DNA from: Acinetobacter sp. ANC 3903
Lineage (GTDB): Bacteria; Pseudomonadota; Gammaproteobacteria; Pseudomonadales; Moraxellaceae
Assembly (NCBI RefSeq): GCF_002135315.1
Contig: NZ_NEGA01000018.1
Coordinates: forward strand, 1 to 64,000
Reading direction: 5' to 3'
Length of the DNA stretch: 64,000 nucleotides
This document shows positions 27,076 to 36,921 of the stretch, piece after piece. Position 1 is the stretch's first letter. Every line of letters begins with the position of its first letter. The notes below the pieces were generated by a model. The model was not told where the DNA came from. It ran no database searches and was given only the letters and a program-made list of their open reading frames with translations. Position numbers and translations under genes: made by a program.

Positions 27076-27920
27076 GATGGTAACTCTCCGGTAATAATCG
27101 GACTGTCGGGACGGTTGCCCCATTCACTCCACGCACCATCATAAGCCTGAATTTTCCAACCGAGTAACCGGCCCAAAATATAGGCCAAACCTGAACGGTG
27201 ATGTGACTGACAATACACCACTACAGGTTGTTTTAAATTGAAACCCAATTGTTCCAAGCGTTGCTGAGTGCGTTCTAAGGGATGTAATTTTAAATGATTT
27301 TCACGATTTAGGGCAGTACTCCATTCAAAATGTCGGGCATTTGGAATGTGACCGCCGCGTCGCGCTGCGAGTCGAAGACCGGTATATTCATCTTCGGTGC
27401 GGCAATCCCACAATTGAATGTCATGGTTTTGGACTTGCTCTAAAAGGTCGGCATATTCAATACGGTATTGATTAATATGCGCCTGATTGATTTCCACCAG
27501 CTTGTCTACAGGTGTAAAAGTTTCAGCTGCTGAGGAAGTCGGCAAACCCGCGGCCAACCAGGCATGAATACCGCCATTCAATAAACTGGTATTTTCAAAA
27601 CCCATACAATGCAGGTTCCAGATCAGGCGCCCTGCCCATGCGCCACCTTCATCATCATAGGCAACCACATGATGTTCCGGGGAAATATTCAAATATTCAA
27701 TCAGGGCTTTTAAGCCCTCTACATCGGGCAATAAACCTGAGGCTTGTTCTTCTTGACGTACCAGCTGCTTCGGTTGAACATGAATAGCATGCGGAATATG
27801 CAATTGATCATAAACAGAACTACGGCTTAAATCGACAATGCGTAATTTTTCATTGCCTAAAAACGGAACCAGCTCTTCTGCTTCTATCAGCAGACCAAAA
27901 TTAAATGCAGATACAGTCAT
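27072..27920 (-). CDS. sseA: Two-domain rhodanese-type sulfurtransferase
   Basis: A 282-residue protein with tandem rhodanese domains (about 1-135 inactive, 145-282 active). The active-site loop carries Cys in [13 protein letters not shown], unlike the CGSGVT of mercaptopyruvate or CRKGVT of thiosulfate sulfurtransferases, so substrate specificity is open. The symbol follows common usage for this family. Its stop overlaps the psd TTG start. Confidence 0.8.
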   Translation of the reverse strand: MTVSAFNFGLLIEAEELVPFLGNEKLRIVDLSRSSVYDQLHIPHAIHVQPKQLVRQEEQASGLLPDVEGLKALIEYLNISPEHHVVAYDDEGGAWAGRLIWNLHCMGFENTSLLNGGIHAWLAAGLPTSSAAETFTPVDKLVEINQAHINQYRIEYADLLEQVQNHDIQLWDCRTEDEYTGLRLAARRGGHIPNARHFEWSTALNRENHLKLHPLERTQQRLEQLGFNLKQPVVVYCQSHHRSGLAYILGRLLGWKIQAYDGAWSEWGNRPDSPIITGELPS

Positions 27921-28032
27921 ACTTTTTCATGTTTTATTTAGATCAACATTGCCGATCTTAGCATAACTCGTTTTCGCTATTATGCTGATTTTTTGCTTTC
28001 CTTCAGCAAAAAATCAGATATAGCATGCATGA

Positions 28033-29238
28033 TTATGCCGTTTCAGCGAGATTAAAAACCTGACGTAAATAAGCCAAGAAGGTATCGTTATCGGTCATGG
28101 TTTTTCCTGGGCTATCGGAAATTTTTGCCACCGATTGACCATTACATTCCACCAGTTTTAATACAATATTCAAGGGTGTTTGTCCCATATCATTGGTTAA
28201 ATTGGTGCCAATTCCAAAGCTGACCTGGAAACGGTCTTTAAAGTATTGATGTAAATTCCAGGCTTTTTCAATATTCAGGCCATCACTAAAAGTCAGCATT
28301 TTGGTTTTGCTGTCAATTTTAAGTTTCTTGTAGTGGGCATAGGCTTTATCTCCCCATTCGTAGGGATCGCCGCTGTCATGACGCAGGCCATCAAACAGTT
28401 TGGCAAAATACAAGTCAAAGTCACGCAGAAAGGCATCCATCCCGACGACATCAGTGAGGGCAATACCTAAATCGCCACGATATTCCTGCACCCAAGTTTC
28501 CAGTGCCGCTTTCTGGAAATCGCGTAAACGCACATCCAAAGCCTGAAAAGCCTGTAAAAATTCATGTGCCATAGTACCAATCGGGGTAATGTCTAATTGT
28601 TTGGCAATCAGGACATTGCTGGTACCACGGAAGATATTCGGTACTGCCACATGAAATTGTTCAATCACATGTTTTTGCCAGGCAAAGCTATAACGACGGC
28701 GGGTACCAAAATCGGACACCAAGAATGGTGGATCTTCCGGATTTTGTTCTGATTGATATTTTTGCGTCAAGGCAATTTTCGCCTGTAAGCGACGCTCGCC
28801 TTCTGCCAAGACTTCATCACTACGAATGCGCGTGAAATACAGTTCATTGACAATGGCCAGCACAAAGATTTCAAACATCATCGCCTGAACCATGGGTCCC
28901 TCAACCCAAATATCCAAACGACCTTGTTCATCAATACTGACTTTAATAAAACGACGTTTCAGCTGGAATAATTCCAGATAATCGACAAAGTCACTTTTGA
29001 TAAAACGTAAACTGCGAAGATAGAGCAGTTCATCTTCTTTAAATTTAAGCTGGCATAAGTAATCGAGCTGCTGATTCAAATCATCCAGAATATCCGTCAG
29101 TGGATAAACGGTATCCTCTAAATTACGGCAACGGAAATGATAAAGACTGTGGGTTTGAGGAAATTTATGTAATACCACCTGCAACATGGTGAATTTGTAC
29201 AAGTCAGTATCAAGCAAAGATTGAATGATTGGAGGCAT
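28033..29238 (-). CDS. pncB: Nicotinate phosphoribosyltransferase
   Basis: PncB makes nicotinate mononucleotide from nicotinate, PRPP and ATP in NAD salvage. About 401 residues; the start [18 protein letters not shown] matches the family N-terminus, and later blocks include [24 protein letters not shown] and [10 protein letters not shown], then [11 protein letters not shown] and GIGTNLTND. Start ATG 29238 is chosen on homology; ATG 29265 is nine codons upstream and neither has a strong Shine-Dalgarno. Nicotinamidase (pncA) of the same pathway is at 36.0 kb. Confidence 0.94.
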   Translation of the reverse strand: MPPIIQSLLDTDLYKFTMLQVVLHKFPQTHSLYHFRCRNLEDTVYPLTDILDDLNQQLDYLCQLKFKEDELLYLRSLRFIKSDFVDYLELFQLKRRFIKVSIDEQGRLDIWVEGPMVQAMMFEIFVLAIVNELYFTRIRSDEVLAEGERRLQAKIALTQKYQSEQNPEDPPFLVSDFGTRRRYSFAWQKHVIEQFHVAVPNIFRGTSNVLIAKQLDITPIGTMAHEFLQAFQALDVRLRDFQKAALETWVQEYRGDLGIALTDVVGMDAFLRDFDLYFAKLFDGLRHDSGDPYEWGDKAYAHYKKLKIDSKTKMLTFSDGLNIEKAWNLHQYFKDRFQVSFGIGTNLTNDMGQTPLNIVLKLVECNGQSVAKISDSPGKTMTDNDTFLAYLRQVFNLAETA

Positions 29239-29593
29239 ATTTCGTGAAATTTCGCTGTGCTTCATACATTAAAGCACAATTTGTAGCTTGATATGACTAG
29301 TTTTAAGTACAGCTAGGCCAATCCAGCTCCATGTTTAACGGCTAAACCTCACTGTTATTTAGTCATAGGCCTTTATTTCATTTCCTGCAAGATACTATTA
29401 CTGCAAGTCTCGCGTTCAAATACTCATATCCAGTTTCGTTAAAGCCTTCTTTGACCTGTTCATTCAAAAATAGAGCACATCTGTCTAATAAAACCTAATG
29501 ATCCTGTTGAGAGATTTTTGCAGTTTTAAAACTTAACTTTTGCCTATTTGCTACAATGCTGCGGATAAATTTAAGATTTAAATTGGTTAAGTT
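29239..29593. other. Divergent promoter region pncB/dtd
   Basis: About 355 bases, AT-rich, with TACAAT at about 29552-29557 as a possible -10 for dtd. No gene or RNA is supported. Confidence 0.4.
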
Positions 29594-30034
29594 ATGCGTG
29601 CTTTATTACAACGAGTTCTAGAAGCCAAAGTTGTTGTAGATGGTGACACCACTGGGCAAATTGAAAAAGGCATTTTGGTTTTTCTGGGCCTAGGTAAAGA
29701 AGACAATCTGGAAAAAGGCAAAAAGCTGATCGACAAGATTTTAAAATACCGTTTTTTTGATGATGAGCAGGGCAAAATGGGCTGGAATGTGAGCCAGGCC
29801 GGTGGTGGATTATTATTGGTGTCGCAATTTACCTTAATGGCGCAAACGCAAAAAGGTTTGCGTCCTGACTTTGGGCCTGCCATGCCGCCGAGTGAGGCAA
29901 AAGCTTTATATGAAGCTTTGGTCGACTATGCCAAATCACAATTTGAGCATGTGCAAACCGGCATTTTTGCGGCCGATATGAAAGTGCATCTAGTGAATGA
30001 TGGTCCGGTGACGTTTAATCTGGAAGTTGAATAA
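29594..30034 (+). CDS. dtd: D-aminoacyl-tRNA deacylase
   Basis: Dtd hydrolyses D-amino acids mischarged on tRNA. The 146-residue protein starts MRALLQRVLEAKVVVDG, and has both family signatures, SQFTLMA (about 77-83) and NDGPVTFNLE near the C-terminus. These give the Gly-cis-Pro motif and active site. Single gene with a convergent neighbour. Confidence 0.96.
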   Translation: MRALLQRVLEAKVVVDGDTTGQIEKGILVFLGLGKEDNLEKGKKLIDKILKYRFFDDEQGKMGWNVSQAGGGLLLVSQFTLMAQTQKGLRPDFGPAMPPSEAKALYEALVDYAKSQFEHVQTGIFAADMKVHLVNDGPVTFNLEVE

Positions 30035-30043
30035 ACTATCAAA

Positions 30044-30868
30044 TTAATTTTTAGATAGCTTATCTAACATTAATTGATTCTGAAGGGCTTGTTGGAGCAT
30101 TGCTTCAGAAGCCTTCCTTCCACTTAATCCCTCTTCAATGCGAACCTTAAGCTTTGCTTCTAATACATTCTCTACGTATCTAAATTTCCCAATTTGTATT
30201 TTTTCAAATTCTTGTAATTCGGATTGGTTAAATATCATATTTAAATGATTTAAAACTACACTGTCTTTATGCCATCTAAGCTTTAACTGACGATTTCCTT
30301 TAGCTTTAGCAATTAAATAATATATTCGCAGCATTACAGCTCTATAAATAAATAAAAAAGTCCAAATATCATCATCAATATAAATTTTTAAGTTTTCAAT
30401 TGGATCAACAATATCTGATAATTTTTTTATTAGTTGCCCCACATCATCTTCAACTATAGGAAAATTTCTCATGGCAGGTATATCGAATAAATTTTCATAT
30501 TCCTGCGGAGTCAGAATGTCTAATCTTCCCCCAATTATTGAAGGTTTATTTTTAGATATATATAGAAAAGCATTCCATGCTTTTTCTAAAGCATCTAATT
30601 TTTTTGAATATAATAATGATTGTGTTGCACCATAAGTTGTATTAGCTAAATTCAAAGTAGCGATTTTTTTATCAACTAAATCTTTAAGCTGTATTAGCTC
30701 AGTTTCTTTTTGAACCTCTAATTTACTTTCTAATTGAGAGAGTTTTTCTTTATATTCATAATCAATACTTTGCTTTAGACGCTCTTGGATCCAATTTTTA
30801 AGTAAAAAAATTACAATTGGAGCTAGAAGAACACCACCAATAGAAAAACTTAATAGATCAAATGACAT
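30044..30868 (-). CDS. AT-rich orphan membrane protein with coiled coil
   Basis: A 274-residue protein I do not recognise. Residues 8-25 form one hydrophobic helix (GGVLLAPIVIFLLKNWI), followed by a charged, probably coiled-coil segment to about residue 75 (KEKLSQLESKLEVQKET...), and a mostly helical remainder. The gene is visibly more AT-rich than its neighbours and sits between conserved genes, suggesting horizontal acquisition. A weak GGA precedes its ATG. Function cannot be assigned. Confidence 0.65.
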   Translation of the reverse strand: MSFDLLSFSIGGVLLAPIVIFLLKNWIQERLKQSIDYEYKEKLSQLESKLEVQKETELIQLKDLVDKKIATLNLANTTYGATQSLLYSKKLDALEKAWNAFLYISKNKPSIIGGRLDILTPQEYENLFDIPAMRNFPIVEDDVGQLIKKLSDIVDPIENLKIYIDDDIWTFLFIYRAVMLRIYYLIAKAKGNRQLKLRWHKDSVVLNHLNMIFNQSELQEFEKIQIGKFRYVENVLEAKLKVRIEEGLSGRKASEAMLQQALQNQLMLDKLSKN

Positions 30869-30879
30869 TTATTTTTCCA

Positions 30880-30905
30880 AAAATAAAGGAGGAATAATCC
30901 TCCTT
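30880..30905 (-). terminator. Terminator of the SCP2 gene
   Basis: AAGGAGGA-TTAT-TCCTCCTT followed by a T-rich tract on the minus strand, 18 bases past the SCP2 stop and before the orphan gene. Confidence 0.75.
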
Positions 30906-30923
30906 CTTTCGTATTTTTCTTAA

Positions 30924-31403
30924 TTACTTACCGGTTTTTTCACGAATAAATGAACGTACCAGTTTCACTTTTTCTTGTATCGGTTTAGGTAATTTTGGTG
31001 GAATCAGTTTGGCAACTTTATTAAACCAGACCAAAAGACCAAAATCGCCTTCCATTTTAATCGTTCCATTTTGCATGCCAGTCATGAAAGCGCTTGGATC
31101 ACCTTTCATTAAAGTTTTTACGCCTTGCTCACTGTCTGCGAACTGCAAAATGAAGTCCGCTTTTTCCGCATCGCCTGCTACTGTGTCAATTTGTCCATTG
31201 TTTACAATAATTTGACGTGCAACACCCAGGTCAGTACCAATTTGAATGCGGAATTGACGTTCATGAACCAGCTCAATAAATTTTGGGCTGGTACGCGCCA
31301 ACTGCTTCATACGCAAAGCTAAGCCCGCAACTAATAAATCAAGCGGATCCGTGCTTACATCGACCAGTGGTAATTTTACGACAGGAATCGAAGATAGTTT
31401 CAT
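30924..31403 (-). CDS. SCP2 sterol-binding-domain protein
   Basis: A 159-residue protein with an SCP2/UbiJ-type lipid-binding domain: RQFRIQIGTDLGVARQIIVNNG, ADFILQFADSEQGVKTLMKGDP, then AFMTGMQNGTIKMEGD. It has no signal peptide. Domains of this type carry hydrophobic lipids in a groove; the ligand here is unknown. Similar proteins in Acinetobacter are annotated only by domain. Confidence 0.82.
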   Translation of the reverse strand: MKLSSIPVVKLPLVDVSTDPLDLLVAGLALRMKQLARTSPKFIELVHERQFRIQIGTDLGVARQIIVNNGQIDTVAGDAEKADFILQFADSEQGVKTLMKGDPSAFMTGMQNGTIKMEGDFGLLVWFNKVAKLIPPKLPKPIQEKVKLVRSFIREKTGK

Positions 31404-31498
31404 GACATTTAAGCCTATTGTAATTGTTGGAAAATTGACGACTTATCCTACCATAACTTGTGTTTTTTGAAGTAAGGCTTTGTATAACAATAATGAAC

Positions 31499-31530
31499 AA
31501 AAAAAAGATGTGCCTGAGCACATCTTTTTA
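31499..31530 (-). terminator. Terminator of the small membrane protein gene
   Basis: AAAAAGATGTGC-TCAG-GCACATC with T-runs, 31 bases beyond the stop codon of the 111-residue gene. Confidence 0.78.
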
Positions 31531-31561
31531 TTTTTTTAATTTAATTTATAGATCTTTCAAA

Positions 31562-31897
31562 TTAACGGCTTGAACACTGTTGCTGTTCATCGTCATAAAC
31601 TGGTGTATGTTCAATATACTGACGTTTGGCTAAAGCTCGTTCTGCACGACGATCTTCACGTAATAGCAGCATAGTTACAATAACCATCACCGACATTAAC
31701 GCAGTCAGATAGCTGTATGCCATGGGTAAATCAAAAACGACTTGTGTACTGAAGCGAATGGCTTCAATCACTCCCCAAAACAGCATACCTGTAAACATAT
31801 AGCTTAACAAACGACGATAAGGCGAGAAGAAAACAGCTATCAAAGCAGCCGCAATCAAGCTTAAGCCAACAATGGTTGCTAAATTCGCTGTAACCAT
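31562..31897 (-). CDS. Small membrane protein, hypothetical
   Basis: A 111-residue protein with three hydrophobic segments (about residues 7-24, 31-49 and 60-79) and a charged C-terminal tail of about 30 residues (REDRRAERALAKRQ...). GGAGG lies seven bases before the ATG, so it is translated. I do not recognise a family. Confidence 0.75.
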   Translation of the reverse strand: MVTANLATIVGLSLIAAALIAVFFSPYRRLLSYMFTGMLFWGVIEAIRFSTQVVFDLPMAYSYLTALMSVMVIVTMLLLREDRRAERALAKRQYIEHTPVYDDEQQQCSSR

Positions 31898-32260
31898 AAA
31901 AACCTCCGTCCTATATAGGATTTTGACACTTTTATATGGGTCTAAATCAAATCCCCGATAGCGTGAATAAATGATGAAATATATTTATATCAATCTCTAT
32001 GCAAGCATTATGCGGAGTTTTTTTAAGAAAAAAAGTCTTGTATTTTCAGTAAGCGACATACCTTGTCGCAATATTATTTTGTCATTACATTTTTTTATTT
32101 TTAACTTTTTCTGGAAACGAGATGGGCTCGGACTTGCCGTGTCATTACAAAAAAACAACTCCTTTAAAGCATTAAAAAAACTTTTTTCCTGAATGGCTTG
32201 AATGCTGTTTTTATCGGCAATGCCTGGCTACCGTTCATCGTATTTTGCCTATTTTCAACA
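31898..32260. other. AT-rich intergenic region
   Basis: About 360 bases between the small membrane protein gene and the serB terminator. A 73-codon plus-strand frame (31971-32192) has no ribosome binding site and an improbable Phe/Lys-rich product, so I do not call it. A GCGACA...TGTCGC hairpin is at 32053-32069. Confidence 0.45.
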
Positions 32261-32288
32261 AAAAAACGCGACATCAATGTCGCGTTTA
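32261..32288 (-). terminator. Terminator of serB
   Basis: ACGCGACAT-TGA-TGTCGCGT and T-run on the minus strand. Confidence 0.85.
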
Positions 32289-32306
32289 GTCAATAAACTT
32301 CAATCT

Positions 32307-33527
32307 TTAGGCACGGCTCAGATCTTTATCATGTACGCCGAGCAGATAGAGTACTCCATCAAGGCCGACGCTTGAAATCGCCTGATTGGCATTTTGACGA
32401 ACCAAAGGTTTGGCACGGAAAGCCACACCTAAGCCGGCAATAGACAGCATTGGCAAGTCATTGGCACCATCGCCCACGGCAATGGCCTGTTCTAGTGAAA
32501 TGCCCATTTTCTCAGCCAGTTCACGCAGCAATAAGGCTTTACGGGCACCATCTACAATATGTCCTTTGACTTCACCGGTAACCACACCATCTTGTACATC
32601 CAAAATGTTGGCATGTACTTCATCAATCCCCAGTTTTTCTTGCAGGTATTCGGCAAAATACTGAAAACCACCGGAAAGAATGGCGGTCTTATAACCCAAG
32701 GCTTTCAAGGTTGAAATCAGGCACTCTGCCCCTTCTGTCACGGTTAAGCGCTCGGCAATTTGAGGTAAAACAGAAGCATCCATACCTTTTAATAAGGCGA
32801 CACGGGCACGGAAGCTTTGCTGGAAATCAAGTTCCCCTTGCATGGCACGTTCAGTAATTTCAGCAACTTGCTCACCAACACCGGCCTCAATCGCCAGCTC
32901 ATCAATCACTTCCTGTTCAATCAAGGTCGAGTCCATGTCAAAGCAGACCAGACGACGATTGCGACGGTAAGCATTATCTTCCTGCACCGCAACATCAACG
33001 CTTAATTCGGTTGATAAACGCAAGCATGCCGCACGCATGGCAGTGGCATCGAGCATTTGTCCTTTCAATCCAAATTGCACGCAAGAGCGTTTAGGTCCAT
33101 CGGCTTGAATATCCAGCTCCGGACGACCCGACAAACGGGTCACGGTTTCAATATTAAAGCCCTGGTTGGAGACAATCTGAGTCACGGCCTGCAAATGTGA
33201 TGCTGTTAATTCCGGTGCCAGTGCCGTCACGATATAACGGGTCTGTCCCCCTTCACTCACCCATTGATCATATTCTGATGTAGAGATTGGTTTAAAGCGC
33301 ACTGTTAAGCCAATATCATGTGCTAGAATCAGAATCTCCTTCATGGCTAATGCTGTAGCAGTTTGGTCATCTGACGAAACAACAATACCTAAAGTCAGTT
33401 GGTTGTGGATGACGGCTTGTCCAACGTCCATAATTTGTAACGAATGTACGGACAATACCTGCATTAATCGTGTAAATTGATTAGGCTGGTCGGGTCCCAA
33501 AAATGATATAAGAATGATTTCTCGCAT
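32307..33527 (-). CDS. serB: Phosphoserine phosphatase
   Basis: SerB dephosphorylates phosphoserine, the last step of serine synthesis. The 406-residue protein has an N-terminal ACT-like regulatory half (MREIILISFLGPDQPNQF...) and a C-terminal HAD phosphatase with DMDST (residues 197-201, nucleophile Asp197), SGG in AILSGGFQYF, and GDGANDLPML. ATG 33527 begins the conserved N-terminus; the frame is open to 33584 without homology. It is divergent from the Smp/YtjB-like gene, as in E. coli. Confidence 0.95.
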   Translation of the reverse strand: MREIILISFLGPDQPNQFTRLMQVLSVHSLQIMDVGQAVIHNQLTLGIVVSSDDQTATALAMKEILILAHDIGLTVRFKPISTSEYDQWVSEGGQTRYIVTALAPELTASHLQAVTQIVSNQGFNIETVTRLSGRPELDIQADGPKRSCVQFGLKGQMLDATAMRAACLRLSTELSVDVAVQEDNAYRRNRRLVCFDMDSTLIEQEVIDELAIEAGVGEQVAEITERAMQGELDFQQSFRARVALLKGMDASVLPQIAERLTVTEGAECLISTLKALGYKTAILSGGFQYFAEYLQEKLGIDEVHANILDVQDGVVTGEVKGHIVDGARKALLLRELAEKMGISLEQAIAVGDGANDLPMLSIAGLGVAFRAKPLVRQNANQAISSVGLDGVLYLLGVHDKDLSRA

Positions 33528-33586
33528 GAATTGACTCGGATCTGAGCTACAACTATTGCTAGAATCATAATCGAATTTGAACATAA

Positions 33587-34858
33587 ATGCCTTGGAAGTT
33601 TACGTTGAATGCGCCTAGACAAGGGCTATTTGCTAGCCTACTGATTGTAAGTTTTGCTTTTCACACCTTTTTACTGGTACTTGCGACGACGCATCAACTG
33701 AATGCTAACCGCGCAAGTCAGGGACAGCTGATGACCTCACAACTGGTCACAGACAGCCTGTCCGAGCTGGAACCGGCCAATACGGTGTCATTGGCTTTAC
33801 TGGCCGACCGTTATGCCACCAACCCGAGTGTGGCCTCTATCCGTATTTTAGATGCCAATAATCAGGTACTGGCAACAGGTGGTTTAACCAAAACACGCCA
33901 AGGCGAAGTTTTTGTTCGTGAAGCACTGCAAAATGAAAAGAAAGTCGGCAGTATTGAAATTACCCTGATTCAGCCAAGTATTGGGGAGATTTTACGTACC
34001 CAATGGCTGGCGATTTTATTATCGCTGCTGATTCATGGTTTATTATGGTTAGCTTATCGCGCCATTGCCCGTCCAAGCCGTACCGAATATCTGGCGCGTA
34101 TCAACAATGAATCACGCCTCAAACATGAAATTCAAACCCTGACTCAGGCTTTGGAACAAGAACAGCACAATGCCGCAGTCGCGATTGCTCAGGCGCAGAA
34201 CAATGCTCAGGCTAAAACTAAAACCAAAGAATCCAAGCCTGTAGTGTTGGATGACAATTGTATTGCCTTAAATATTCAGTTTTATGATCCAAAACAGCTG
34301 ATGGATTCGGTGAATAAAACCGTTTCTATTCCTTATTTTAATTTATGTCAGATTTTCCTGAATAAAGCCACTGAACTCTGTGTTCAACACTACAAATTAA
34401 ATAATTCAGATATCTCCACTGTCCATAAATTTGATGAACATGGGGCAACCATTAGCATGTCGGTCGAAACACCGAATGCGGTGCAATGTCTGGTGATGAT
34501 CAGTACCGTATTCCAGTTATTATCTGATGTGCTATACAAACGCTATCGTGAAGAAAAGCGTTTCGTGTTGCAAACACGCAGTGCCATTTCCAGCCATGTT
34601 GAGGCGATGCACCTCAGCCCTGTGCAAGCGGCAGAACGTCTGGTACAACAACTGGCAGCCAAAGAAAGTGCCATTCATTTACCGAATGAATTACTTAAAG
34701 GTATTTCAGATTGTTACCAGTTGGTCAGCATACCGAATCCAACCAACGTGCTCACCCGTCATGCCTTTATGATGAACGGGATGGACAGTGAAGTGGCCGA
34801 ATTGGCACAAACCTTTAGAACTGAAATTTTAAAAGCCAAGCAATCCAAAGCATCTTAA
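33587..34858 (+). CDS. AhpA/YtjB (Smp)-family membrane protein
   Basis: A 423-residue protein with an N-terminal membrane helix (about 14-36), a periplasmic segment with LADRYATNPSVASIRILD, a second membrane helix (about 139-157) and a long cytoplasmic part containing an Ala/Gln-rich coiled coil (EQEQHNAAVAIAQAQNNAQA). The divergent placement with serB and the N-terminal topology match the SMP_2/YtjB family, whose function is not well defined; the C-terminal 230 residues are much longer than E. coli Smp. Confidence 0.72.
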   Translation: MPWKFTLNAPRQGLFASLLIVSFAFHTFLLVLATTHQLNANRASQGQLMTSQLVTDSLSELEPANTVSLALLADRYATNPSVASIRILDANNQVLATGGLTKTRQGEVFVREALQNEKKVGSIEITLIQPSIGEILRTQWLAILLSLLIHGLLWLAYRAIARPSRTEYLARINNESRLKHEIQTLTQALEQEQHNAAVAIAQAQNNAQAKTKTKESKPVVLDDNCIALNIQFYDPKQLMDSVNKTVSIPYFNLCQIFLNKATELCVQHYKLNNSDISTVHKFDEHGATISMSVETPNAVQCLVMISTVFQLLSDVLYKRYREEKRFVLQTRSAISSHVEAMHLSPVQAAERLVQQLAAKESAIHLPNELLKGISDCYQLVSIPNPTNVLTRHAFMMNGMDSEVAELAQTFRTEILKAKQSKAS

Positions 34859-34870
34859 AAACAGCTCAAT

Positions 34871-34903
34871 AAAAAAAGCCGGGTTCATGAACTCGGCTTT
34901 TTA
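34871..34903. terminator. Bidirectional terminator
   Basis: AAAAGCCG-G-GTTCATGAAC-T-CGGCTTTTT between convergent genes; the inner GTTCATGAAC is itself palindromic. Confidence 0.82.
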
Positions 34904-34957
34904 TTGCTAAAATTTTGTGCTGAAGTGCCACTGAAGTCAGCAGAGATCTTTTAAGCA

Positions 34958-35899
34958 TTATTCTATTTTATCTGTCCTGCTTGCCCAATAACTGGCTAAT
35001 GCAGGTCCTGCAATGTTATGCCATAAACTAAAGATGGCACTTGGCACTGCGGTGATGGGTGATGCAGCAAAATGTACTGCAGCCAAAGCCACACCTAAAC
35101 CCGAGTTTTGCATCCCCACTTCAATGGCAATAGCTTTGCTGTCTGCATATGGCAGTTTAAAGAAGCGGCTTGCCCAAAAACCCAGTAAATAGCCCAGACC
35201 ATTGTGCAGCGCGACCACGCCCAAAATCAATAAACCGGATTGCAGAATCTGCACCTTACTTCCGGCAATAATCGCAGCCACAATCGCCACAATGGCAAAT
35301 ACCGAAATCAGCGGCATCACTTGAATATAGGCATCAACTTTTTGCTTGAATAACGAGCGCACAATCAGGCCCAGAATAATCGGGAACAAGACCACCTGAA
35401 GAATCGAACCCAGCATCGACAGGGCATTAATTTCAATCCATTGGCTAGCCAAAAGATAGAAAATTGCCGGGGTTAACACAGGCGCCAAAATAGTCGAAAC
35501 TGAAGTACAGGCCACGGATAAAGCAGTATTGCCCTTGGCCATATAAGTGATGACATTGGATGCCGTCCCGCCGGGGCAACAGCCGACCAGAATTACCCCT
35601 ATGGCAATTTCAGGCGGCAGTTGAAACAGTTGACATAAGCCATAGGCCAGTCCTGGCATCACCACAAACTGTGCAGCCACGCCAATCCCAACCGCTTTAG
35701 GACTTTGCAATACCCCTTTAAAATCATCGACAGTCATGCTCATGCCCATACCGAACATGATGATCCCCAGCATCCAGGTGATATAGAATTTTAGCCAGAC
35801 AAAAGCTTCAGGAACGATTAAAGCAATACCGGCGAATAGCACCACCCACAGGGCAAAGGTTTTTTGAATAAATTGGGTGAAACGCAACAAATAAGACAT
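34958..35899 (-). CDS. Bile acid:sodium symporter (BASS) family transporter
   Basis: A 313-residue inner-membrane protein with about nine to ten hydrophobic segments. It contains the family motifs CCPGGTASNVITYMAKGN and EVGMQNSGLGVALA, which build the sodium and substrate sites. Bacterial members transport organic anions such as pantoate or keto acids rather than bile acids; the substrate here is unknown. ATG 35899 follows GGAT; the in-frame TTG at 35908 is less likely. Confidence 0.88.
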   Translation of the reverse strand: MSYLLRFTQFIQKTFALWVVLFAGIALIVPEAFVWLKFYITWMLGIIMFGMGMSMTVDDFKGVLQSPKAVGIGVAAQFVVMPGLAYGLCQLFQLPPEIAIGVILVGCCPGGTASNVITYMAKGNTALSVACTSVSTILAPVLTPAIFYLLASQWIEINALSMLGSILQVVLFPIILGLIVRSLFKQKVDAYIQVMPLISVFAIVAIVAAIIAGSKVQILQSGLLILGVVALHNGLGYLLGFWASRFFKLPYADSKAIAIEVGMQNSGLGVALAAVHFAASPITAVPSAIFSLWHNIAGPALASYWASRTDKIE

Positions 35900-35999
35900 A
35901 AAGATCAATCCGATATTTATTCTAGTATCTCGTCCAGGAAGTAACTTTTACAACATTGCCTAGCAAAAATATAGACTTCCCTAGACTGGATTAAACCGT

Positions 36000-36635
36000 T
36001 TACGAGGCCTGTTGCTGAACAATATCTTTGACCAGAATACGTTTTACTCCGGCTGCCAGCATGTCTTGCCAGGCATGTTGCAATGAACCGTGTAAATCGA
36101 TGCTCTTAGTGGCATCGGAAATCACATAGGTTTTAAAGCCCAGTTTGCAGGCATCTATTGCTGTCCATGCCACACAAAAATCAGTGGCAATTCCTGCAAT
36201 AAAAACGGTATCAATACCACGTTCTTTTAAATAGCCGGCCAAACCGGTTGTGGTTTTTTGATCTGCTTCCAAAAAGGCTGAATAGCTGTCGATATGGGCA
36301 TGAGTGCCCTTGCGGATGACCAGTTGGGCAGTCGGTAAATTGAGCTCTGGATGAAGTTCTGCATCAGTAGTGCCTTGTACACAATGGCTTGGCCATAAGA
36401 CCTGACTGCCATAGTCGAGCTGAATACTGTCATAAACCGCCTTACCAGAATGATTGTCTGCAAAAGAGATATGATTTTCAGGATGCCAGTCTTGAGTCAG
36501 GACAATATTGTTAAAATACTGCCCCAATACATTGATATTTGGAATAATCTGATCGGCATTCGCTACGGCCAGATTACCGCCTGGGGTAAATCCTCGTTGT
36601 ACGTCCACCACCAGTAATACGGCATTATTTTGCAT
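36000..36635 (-). CDS. pncA: Nicotinamidase
   Basis: PncA deamidates nicotinamide to nicotinate, feeding PncB (28 kb). The 211-residue isochorismatase-fold protein has the catalytic Asp11 (VVDVQRGF), Lys109 (RKGTH) and Cys154 (ATDFC), and metal-binding Asp49, His51 and His55 (DWHPENH). All key residues are present. Single gene. Confidence 0.95.
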   Translation of the reverse strand: MQNNAVLLVVDVQRGFTPGGNLAVANADQIIPNINVLGQYFNNIVLTQDWHPENHISFADNHSGKAVYDSIQLDYGSQVLWPSHCVQGTTDAELHPELNLPTAQLVIRKGTHAHIDSYSAFLEADQKTTTGLAGYLKERGIDTVFIAGIATDFCVAWTAIDACKLGFKTYVISDATKSIDLHGSLQHAWQDMLAAGVKRILVKDIVQQQAS

Positions 36636-36880
36636 CCGTTTTCATCCCCTGAAATCTCGTTTTGTGCCCAAGCATAGCGCAAATATAGTAGAGTATTTTT
36701 AGCGCTGCCGATAAAAATAGAATGACTGTCCATTCGGATCAATCTGGAAATCAGTTCTATAACTGCATGATTTTGGAATAAATCATAAATGAAAGCGTTA
36801 TTTTTATTTCATCATAATCTATAAGAAAAAAGAAAATTCCCCCTATGAATGACAGGATGATTTTTTAAATTCTGAGCATA

Positions 36881-36910
36881 AAAAAAGCCTGCAAATGCAG
36901 GCTTTTTTAA
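36881..36910 (-). terminator. Terminator of the MFS gene
   Basis: AAAAAGCCTGCA-AA-TGCAGGCTTTTTT, 12 bases beyond the MFS stop codon. Confidence 0.87.
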
Positions 36911-36921
36911 TCTTTTCAGTA

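Noticed and set aside
31971..32192. 73-codon plus-strand frame before serB
   Set aside because: No Shine-Dalgarno, Phe/Lys-rich low-complexity product in AT-rich DNA, no neighbour logic.
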